From Defluviitaleaceae bacterium (lineage in GTDB: Bacteria > Bacillota > Clostridia > Lachnospirales > UBA5962), in assembly GCA_009779915.1 (NCBI GenBank), contig WRBA01000004.1, positions 53,237 through 117,236 of the forward strand: a DNA stretch of 64,000 nt, read 5' to 3'. How positions within the stretch are numbered: position 1 is the first letter of the stretch; every line of letters starts with the position of its first letter. This document shows, piece after piece, positions 59,108-64,000 of this stretch. The position numbers were made by a program, and so were the translations under genes. The notes beneath the pieces are model-generated. The model was given only the letters and a program-made list of their open reading frames with translations. It did no database searches and was not told the origin of the DNA.

Positions 59108-61765
59108 TTACTCCTCTGCTTCTTGGATATTAAACCGCGGCTCTTCCTCGTAAGGCGCATTAACATTACCGTTGCTGCCCATTGTTTTCATATCCTGCCA
59201 CATATAGCTTGTCATAAGGACTTTACGGGGTTTTGAGCCGTCCTCGGGACCGATTATGCCCTTTGTTTCTAAGTCTTCAATAAGCCTTGCGGCCCTGTTA
59301 TAGCCTATTCTAAACTGCCGCTGGAGCATTGAGGCAGATGCTTTCTCTTTCGCAATCACAAACTCCACCGCTTGGTCAAAATATTCATCCGCATCCTCTG
59401 AAAGCTCAATCTCTTTGCTTACAGAAGTTATATCATCTATCATTTCCTGCGAGTACTCATTGTCAACCTTTAAGAAATCCACCATTGCTTCAACTTCTTT
59501 GTCCGATATGAAAGCCCCTTGTATCCTTATAGGCTTGTTTGTGCCGATAGGAGAAAAGAGCATATCCCCGCGTCCTAAAAGCTTCTCAGCCCCTACCATA
59601 TCAAGTATAGTCCGTGAATCCGTGCCGGAAGATACTGAAAACGCAAGGCGTGATGGGATATTTGCTTTTATAACCCCCGTAATTACATCAACAGACGGTC
59701 TTTGAGTAGCTATAATAAGATGCAGCCCGGCAGCCCTTGCCATTTGTGCCAAACGGCAGATAGAATCCTCAACCTCGCCCGGCGCCGCCATCATTAAATC
59801 CGCAAGCTCATCTATAATTATAACGATTTGAGGCTCGCTCTCCCTCTCTTCGGTTTGTTCGGCTAAAACATTATAGCCTTTTAAATCCCTTACCCCTGTT
59901 TCGGCAAAAAGCTCATACCGCCTGAGCATTTCCCGCACAGCCCAGTTAAGAGCCCCTGACGCTTTCTTAGGGTCAGTTACAACAGGGATTAACAAATGTG
60001 GGATACCGTTGTAAACACTAAGCTCCACCACCTTAGGGTCAATCATAATAAGCTTAACCCTATCCGGTGAGGCTTTATACAAAATACTGCCTACCAAAGT
60101 GTTTATACAAACGGACTTGCCCGCCCCTGTAGCCCCTGCTATTAAAAGATGAGGCATCCTGGCTATATCGTAAACTACAGTTTTGCCCGCAATATCCTTA
60201 CCCAGTCCAAAAGCTAAGTTGGATGGGAACTTTTTAAACTCATTGTCATTTACTATATCGTGGAAATACACAATCTGCGCTTCTTTATTAGGCACTTCAA
60301 TGCCTACAGCCGCTTTGCCAGGTATCGGTGCTTCAATCCTTATACCTTGTGCGGCGAGGTTTAATGCCAAATCATCTGCAAGACCTGATATTTTGGAAAC
60401 TTTAACCCCTTGCCCGGGAGACAGTTCATACCTTGTCACCGTAGGTCCTTTTGAAACCTCCACCACCTTGGCCTCAACACCGAAGCTTTTTAGGGTAGCT
60501 TCCAGTTTCTTGGACGTTTCCAATATTTGAGCTTTAGATGCAAGCTTATTCTCCCCGCTGCCTTTTTTGAGCAGGCTCACCGGAGGAAATTCATAAACAT
60601 GAGGCTTGTCCGATACATGAGAGGCTTCTTTGGCTATTTGGTTAACTATAGCTTCTTTTTCAAGTTCCTTTCGCTCTTTGTTTGTATAACGTTTGTTTTC
60701 ACTTAAAAGTTCTACACCTGTTCTCGATTCCTTAACATACAGGCTCTCCTGTATATCCGGCTCAGGATTTGTATCATCAATATCACCCAGAAAATTAATT
60801 TCATGATTTTCATCGTAATCTAAATCAGAAGGAGTTTCAGTGTCAACATACTCTTCAACTATTCCGGTAATATTTATCCTCACTTCATCTATTTCATCAT
60901 AATCAGCTTCATTTTCCAAGGATTTTGAGGCAATATCCGCTTTATAATCATGGTTAAGCTCAATATCCAGTGCGGAACCTGTTTTTCTAGTAAATTCATC
61001 TTGAAACAGCTGAATCCTCTCATTTTTAGGCTGTTTGCCCTTTCCTGTAAATACAAAGTCAACAACTTGCCTGTATTTCGGCTTCCTTGGATTGCTTGGT
61101 ACCCGTTGCATCATCATTTCCCTTGATTTTTCGTCTACATAATCAATTTCATATTCATCTTCATAATCATAAGCGTTAGCCTTGATATCTTTAACCCCTT
61201 TATAAGCTTTTCTAACACCGCCGAAAAATGATCGTCCTGTCAAAAACACAAGCAACACCAACATAATCGATATGGCAACTATAAATGAGCCTGCCCGCCC
61301 CAAGGTTGCATGCAACAAATTAGCAAACAACGCTCCCATAAGCCCGCCGTTTAAGGTATTTCCGCCGGCAAAATTACTGCTTATATATTCAAAAAAGCTA
61401 TTATAGCTTACCTCCGGATCTATACCAAAAAGATGGATAAAACTAAGAAAAAAGACAAATATAGTAGCAATGCAAACCCGCTGATAGACTTGATTTAGAC
61501 CGTTTTTGCTTACTATAGTGTAAACATTCAAAACTATTATTATAATCGGGAGTATAATTGCGCCCATGCCAAGCAAGCCATAAAGAATGGAGTTTAGCAG
61601 CATCCCAACAACTCCAACACTATCCGGCCATATTACGCTTATAAGCATCAATATACTTACCGCTATCGATATTATACTAAATATTTCCGCTCTTAAAGCC
61701 GGAGCTACAGCCCCTGCTTTAGGCTCCTTTTTGCTTTTAAAGGCTTTAGCCCGCTTTGCAGCCAT
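59108..61765 (-). CDS. ftsK: DNA translocase FtsK/SpoIIIE
   Basis: This 885-residue septal DNA pump clears the chromosome from the division site. About four N-terminal helices (residues 25-175) are followed by a long acidic linker (about 190-370), then the motor: Walker A 'LIAGATGAGKSVCINTLVG', Walker B 'QIVIIIDELADLMMAA', and 'QRPSVDVITGVIKANIPSRL'. The C-terminal gamma winged helix is 'FRIGYNRAARLIEDLETKGI'. The whole protein is present. It follows a 50-residue ORF and heads rimO-pgsA. Confidence 0.95.
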   Translation of the reverse strand: MAAKRAKAFKSKKEPKAGAVAPALRAEIFSIISIAVSILMLISVIWPDSVGVVGMLLNSILYGLLGMGAIILPIIIIVLNVYTIVSKNGLNQVYQRVCIATIFVFFLSFIHLFGIDPEVSYNSFFEYISSNFAGGNTLNGGLMGALFANLLHATLGRAGSFIVAISIMLVLLVFLTGRSFFGGVRKAYKGVKDIKANAYDYEDEYEIDYVDEKSREMMMQRVPSNPRKPKYRQVVDFVFTGKGKQPKNERIQLFQDEFTRKTGSALDIELNHDYKADIASKSLENEADYDEIDEVRINITGIVEEYVDTETPSDLDYDENHEINFLGDIDDTNPEPDIQESLYVKESRTGVELLSENKRYTNKERKELEKEAIVNQIAKEASHVSDKPHVYEFPPVSLLKKGSGENKLASKAQILETSKKLEATLKSFGVEAKVVEVSKGPTVTRYELSPGQGVKVSKISGLADDLALNLAAQGIRIEAPIPGKAAVGIEVPNKEAQIVYFHDIVNDNEFKKFPSNLAFGLGKDIAGKTVVYDIARMPHLLIAGATGAGKSVCINTLVGSILYKASPDRVKLIMIDPKVVELSVYNGIPHLLIPVVTDPKKASGALNWAVREMLRRYELFAETGVRDLKGYNVLAEQTEERESEPQIVIIIDELADLMMAAPGEVEDSICRLAQMARAAGLHLIIATQRPSVDVITGVIKANIPSRLAFSVSSGTDSRTILDMVGAEKLLGRGDMLFSPIGTNKPIRIQGAFISDKEVEAMVDFLKVDNEYSQEMIDDITSVSKEIELSEDADEYFDQAVEFVIAKEKASASMLQRQFRIGYNRAARLIEDLETKGIIGPEDGSKPRKVLMTSYMWQDMKTMGSNGNVNAPYEEEPRFNIQEAEE

Positions 61766-61801
61766 ATTAACCTCGTATGAATTTATAGATTATTTACTTT
61801 G

Positions 61802-61954
61802 TTACTTTTTACTCGTTGCCTCTTCTAAAACCTCTTTGATGATGTCTTTAACTGCTTCAACCTGGTCTTGTTCTAATAATTTAAGGATTGGCTTTAGCAT
61901 TAATATCAGTTCTGATTTAGTCATATCGAATGACCCTTCCTGTACTTGATTCAT
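61802..61954 (-). CDS. Small protein of 50 residues upstream of ftsK
   Basis: The open frame runs from 62017, but AAAGGAGG is 8 bases before the ATG at 61954. It has a consensus promoter of its own. The protein is hydrophilic and helical ('KSELILMLKPILKLLEQDQV', then 'KDIIKEVLEEAT'), with an amphipathic Leu/Ile pattern that suggests self-association or protein binding. No family recognised. It lies 36 bases before ftsK, probably in the same transcript. Confidence 0.65.
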   Translation of the reverse strand: MNQVQEGSFDMTKSELILMLKPILKLLEQDQVEAVKDIIKEVLEEATSKK

Positions 61955-61988
61955 AGCTATGCCTCCTTTTCGTTTCTTCGCTATGTTC

Positions 61989-62017
61989 AGTATACACCAA
62001 ATTTCTCCAGCAAGCAA
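61989..62017 (-). promoter_or_regulatory. Promoter of the small ORF-ftsK-rimO-pgsA unit
   Basis: On the minus strand TTGCTT (62017-62012) and TATACT (61994-61989) are separated by 17 bases, 34 bases before the small ORF. Confidence 0.72.
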
Positions 62018-62033
62018 TTATTGATTTGAAGTC

Positions 62034-62062
62034 TTGAAAAAACCTTAATTTTATATTATCAT
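62034..62062 (+). promoter_or_regulatory. Candidate promoter of purK-purE
   Basis: TTGAAA (62034-62039) and TATCAT (62057-62062) with a 17-base spacer stand 44 bases before the purK start. No purine riboswitch was seen in the short leader. Confidence 0.6.
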
Positions 62063-62106
62063 ATTATTAAGACTTAGCAAAGATTTCCAACCAAGGAGGC
62101 ATTTTT

Positions 62107-63273
62107 TTGACTAATATATTAAATAAAAAAATAGGTATAGTAGGCGGCGGTCAACTGGGAAAAATGATGATACAGGCAGCAAAGCAAATGGGGTTTTGGA
62201 TAGCCATAATAGACCCTACCGAAAAATGCCCGGCACATAGTTTAAGTGACTTTCACATAGTCGCCGGACTTGATGATAAAAACGCTATAAAAGAACTTGC
62301 AGCTCTCTGTGATGTTATTACTTATGAATCTGAGCATATAAATGCGGAGGCTCTTATTGAACTTGAAGAAAAACACGGTGCAACAATTTATCCGTCACCA
62401 AAAAGCCTTAAAATCATACAAAATAAATATGACCAAAAGACTGAACTTCATAAAAACAATGTGGCAATCCCTTATTTTTTGAATGTGACAGACAGCGGCG
62501 ACTTGCCTTCTGTAGGTAATGAACTCGGCTATCCTTTTATGCTTAAATCAGCCACAGGGGGTTATGATGGAAAGGGTAATTATTTAATAAACTCCCCTGA
62601 TGATTTTGATGAAGGCTATAAGTCTCTAGGTGCCGGCACACTGCCTCTTATGGCTGAAAAATTTGTTGATTATGAGATGGAGATATCCGTCATTGCCTGC
62701 CGGGCTATATGCGGCAATATTAAGGTTTTCCCTGTAGGGCACAATACTCATGTAAACAGCATTTTGGATGAAACCATAGTCCCTGCTCCTATAAACAAGC
62801 AGACGATGGAGCTTGCAATGGACACAGCACACAAAGTCATGGAAGTGTTTGAAGGAGTAGGCATATTTTGTGTTGAAATGTTTGTGGACAAAAAGGGAGA
62901 TGTGCTGGTTAATGAAGTTGCTCCAAGACCTCATAATTCAGGGCATTACACCATAGAAGCCTGTGTTACAAGCCAGTTTGAACAGCATATACGTGCCATA
63001 TGCGGACTGCCTTTAGGGGATGCTTCTCTGACACGTCCTGTCGCTATGATAAATATTTTAGGGGAAGAAGGCTTTGACGGCGAGACCTTGGTGGAGGGAG
63101 TTTCCGATGCTCTCGCGGTAAAAGGAGCAAAGCTTCATATATACGGCAAAACCCATACAAAACCACGCCGCAAAATGGGTCATATAACCGCTACCGCAGA
63201 TACGGTTGAGGAAGCGGCTAAATTGTGTCGTAAAGCTAAGAAATGTATTAAAATTATAGCGAAAGAAGAGTGA
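62107..63273 (+). CDS. purK: N5-carboxyaminoimidazole ribonucleotide synthase
   Basis: This 388-residue ATP-grasp enzyme carboxylates AIR with bicarbonate in purine synthesis. The start region 'KIGIVGGGQLGKMMIQAAKQ' is diagnostic for PurK. 'PFMLKSATGGYDGKGNYLI' is the ATP-grasp glycine loop, and 'NEVAPRPHNSGHYTIEACVT' is the conserved active-site end. TTG start with AAGGAGG 8 bases upstream. purE follows directly; its alternative GTG start would overlap the purK stop. Confidence 0.96.
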   Translation: MTNILNKKIGIVGGGQLGKMMIQAAKQMGFWIAIIDPTEKCPAHSLSDFHIVAGLDDKNAIKELAALCDVITYESEHINAEALIELEEKHGATIYPSPKSLKIIQNKYDQKTELHKNNVAIPYFLNVTDSGDLPSVGNELGYPFMLKSATGGYDGKGNYLINSPDDFDEGYKSLGAGTLPLMAEKFVDYEMEISVIACRAICGNIKVFPVGHNTHVNSILDETIVPAPINKQTMELAMDTAHKVMEVFEGVGIFCVEMFVDKKGDVLVNEVAPRPHNSGHYTIEACVTSQFEQHIRAICGLPLGDASLTRPVAMINILGEEGFDGETLVEGVSDALAVKGAKLHIYGKTHTKPRRKMGHITATADTVEEAAKLCRKAKKCIKIIAKEE

Positions 63274-63278
63274 AAATC

Positions 63279-63797
63279 ATGAAAAAAGTAGCAATAGTAA
63301 TGGGCAGCGATTCCGACTTGCCTATCATGAAAGAATGTGCCGAATTTCTTGACGAACTTGGTATAGAATATATGATTGATATAATATCCGCTCACAGGAC
63401 TCCTGAAAAAATGTTCCAGTTCGCTCTAGAGGCAAAGGCTAACGGCTTCTCTGTTATAGTTGCGGGAGCGGGTGGGGCTGCTCATCTTCCGGGGATGGTG
63501 GCCTCTTTAACTCCTTTGCCGGTTATAGGGGTGCCTATAAAAAGCGCACATTTATCAGGCTGGGATTCCCTTTTGTCTATAGCTTCCATGCCGCCTGGCA
63601 TACCTGTTGCCACAATGGCTGTAAACGGCGCGAAAAACGCCGGAATATTGGCAGCTAAAATATTAGGTGCTGCCGATCCTGAAATTTCAGCTATGGTTGA
63701 GTTTTATATGAGTTCATTGAAAAATATGATTGAGGCAAAGGCAAATGATTTGCAAAATCAAGGGTATAAAGAATATTTGAAAGGGCTGGGACTCTAG
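63279..63797 (+). CDS. purE: N5-carboxyaminoimidazole ribonucleotide mutase
   Basis: This 172-residue class I PurE moves the carboxyl group of N5-CAIR to give CAIR. The motifs are 'VAIVMGSDSDLPIMKECAEF', 'DIISAHRTPEKMFQFA' (the catalytic His region) and 'VIVAGAGGAAHLPGMVAS'. Its length is like other class I enzymes. ATG at 63279 gives the usual M-K-K-V-A-I start; a GTG at 63270 overlapping the purK stop is the alternative. A terminator follows immediately. Confidence 0.96.
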   Translation: MKKVAIVMGSDSDLPIMKECAEFLDELGIEYMIDIISAHRTPEKMFQFALEAKANGFSVIVAGAGGAAHLPGMVASLTPLPVIGVPIKSAHLSGWDSLLSIASMPPGIPVATMAVNGAKNAGILAAKILGAADPEISAMVEFYMSSLKNMIEAKANDLQNQGYKEYLKGLGL

Positions 63798-63802
63798 TCA
63801 TC

Positions 63803-63833
63803 AAAAAAAGCGGCTTGGCTTCGCCGCTTTTTT
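63803..63833 (+). terminator. Intrinsic terminator of purK-purE
   Basis: AAAAAAGCGGC and GCCGCTTTTTT pair around TTGGCTTC, with a T-run. It begins five bases after the purE stop. Confidence 0.92.
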
Positions 63834-63844
63834 AGTTTATATAG

Positions 63845-63901
63845 TCGTTTAAGATGTAGCGAAATTAGCGTTCGCACTGTCATTAGACCTGTTACGAAAC
63901 A
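63845..63901. repeat. Two copies of the dispersed ~25-bp repeat
   Basis: TCGTTTAAGATGTAGCGAAATTAG (63845-63868) and TGTCATTAGACCTGTTACGAAAC (63879-63901) match the repeat at 26571-26597 in most positions and have the same orientation as that first copy. Confidence 0.6.
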
Positions 63902-64000
63902 AGAGTGCCCAACTTCTCAAAATTAACAATACCGCAAACAAGGTTAACCCTAAGCAGCAAGTGCTTCAATTGATTGCGGTATTTCTCCGCAACAATTTTA
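63892..64000 (-). CDS. Transposase, C-terminal end (IS5-like), partial
   Basis: A minus-strand frame is open from the window edge to TAA at 63892-63894 (36 codons). It contains 'AEKYRNQLKHLLLRVNLV', then 'CGIVNFEKLG'. This resembles the very end of DDE transposases of the IS5 group, where '(K/R)YRNRxKRxxLRxNLIAGIxNxE' is common. Only the tail is seen, so the element type is not certain. It overlaps the second short repeat, which may be part of the IS end. Confidence 0.5.
   Translation of the reverse strand, partial: KIVAEKYRNQLKHLLLRVNLVCGIVNFEKLGTLVS

Overview
The window reads as a chromosome segment of a low-GC, flagellated, anaerobic member of the Firmicutes, most likely class Clostridia (Lachnospiraceae-like). 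This inference rests on two SAM-I riboswitches, AGGAGG-type ribosome binding sites with frequent GTG/TTG starts, an mbl-flhO-flhP flagellar gene order, a bacterial V-type (Ntp) ATPase operon, an S-layer-homology protein, ZapA/FtsW/PBP genes next to a U32 peptidase, and a cinA-recA-recX string. No rRNA, tRNA, CRISPR array or complete prophage was seen.

Layout. 1-4514: the 3' part of an oligopeptide ABC importer (end of the binding protein, two permeases, two ATPases), closed by a strong terminator. 4624-7889: an MreB/Mbl homologue, two flagellar rod/hook proteins and a FlgJ-like protein. 8036-9596: promoter, SAM-I riboswitch, terminator, a train of hairpins, then metK. 9831-13556: a GNAT acetyltransferase, then on the minus strand a serine hydrolase (S12) and an SLH/GH18-like surface protein. 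13719-22123: a nine-gene V-ATPase operon (H-C-I-K-F-E-A-B-D, minus strand). 22165-25091: rplS-lepB-rbgA and a metallo-beta-lactamase-fold enzyme (minus). 25342-31393: threonine aldolase, a repeat-rich intergenic stretch, and an exported protein with an ABC-2 exporter and a second S12 hydrolase. 31405-32926: second SAM-I riboswitch and metY. 33059-35399: ECF-type membrane protein, Crp/Fnr regulator, small acidic membrane protein, Nudix hydrolase. 35518-36096: a dead blaI-blaR1 locus. 36136-54054 (minus): cinA, EamA transporter, recA, recX, a Gld-type ABC system (ATPase, permease, GldG, DUF4340), zapA, DUF2339, U32 peptidase, ftsW/rodA and a transpeptidase PBP. 54092-57064: small accessory genes. 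57220-61954 (minus): a 50-residue ORF, ftsK, rimO, pgsA. 62107-63797: purK-purE. The last 109 bases hold what looks like the end of a transposase gene on the minus strand.

The most striking material is not in the coding genes. At least three families of short, non-coding, inverted-repeat elements flanked by TA dinucleotides (MITE-like, Tc1/mariner-IS630 style target) are spread through the window. For three insertions the pre-insertion state can be reconstructed by deleting the element plus one TA. In blaI this restores an open reading frame across the insertion. At the ntpE end it gives the same C-terminus and stop. Between the DUF2339 and U32 genes it restores an ATGA start/stop overlap. 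Two copies of the first family keep long complementary arms although the arm sequences differ, which suggests that the folded form, and not only the sequence, is maintained. Other intergenic regions carry trains of perfect hairpins and a dispersed ~25-bp repeat.

All assignments come from reading the sequence and from remembered family features; no database search was run.
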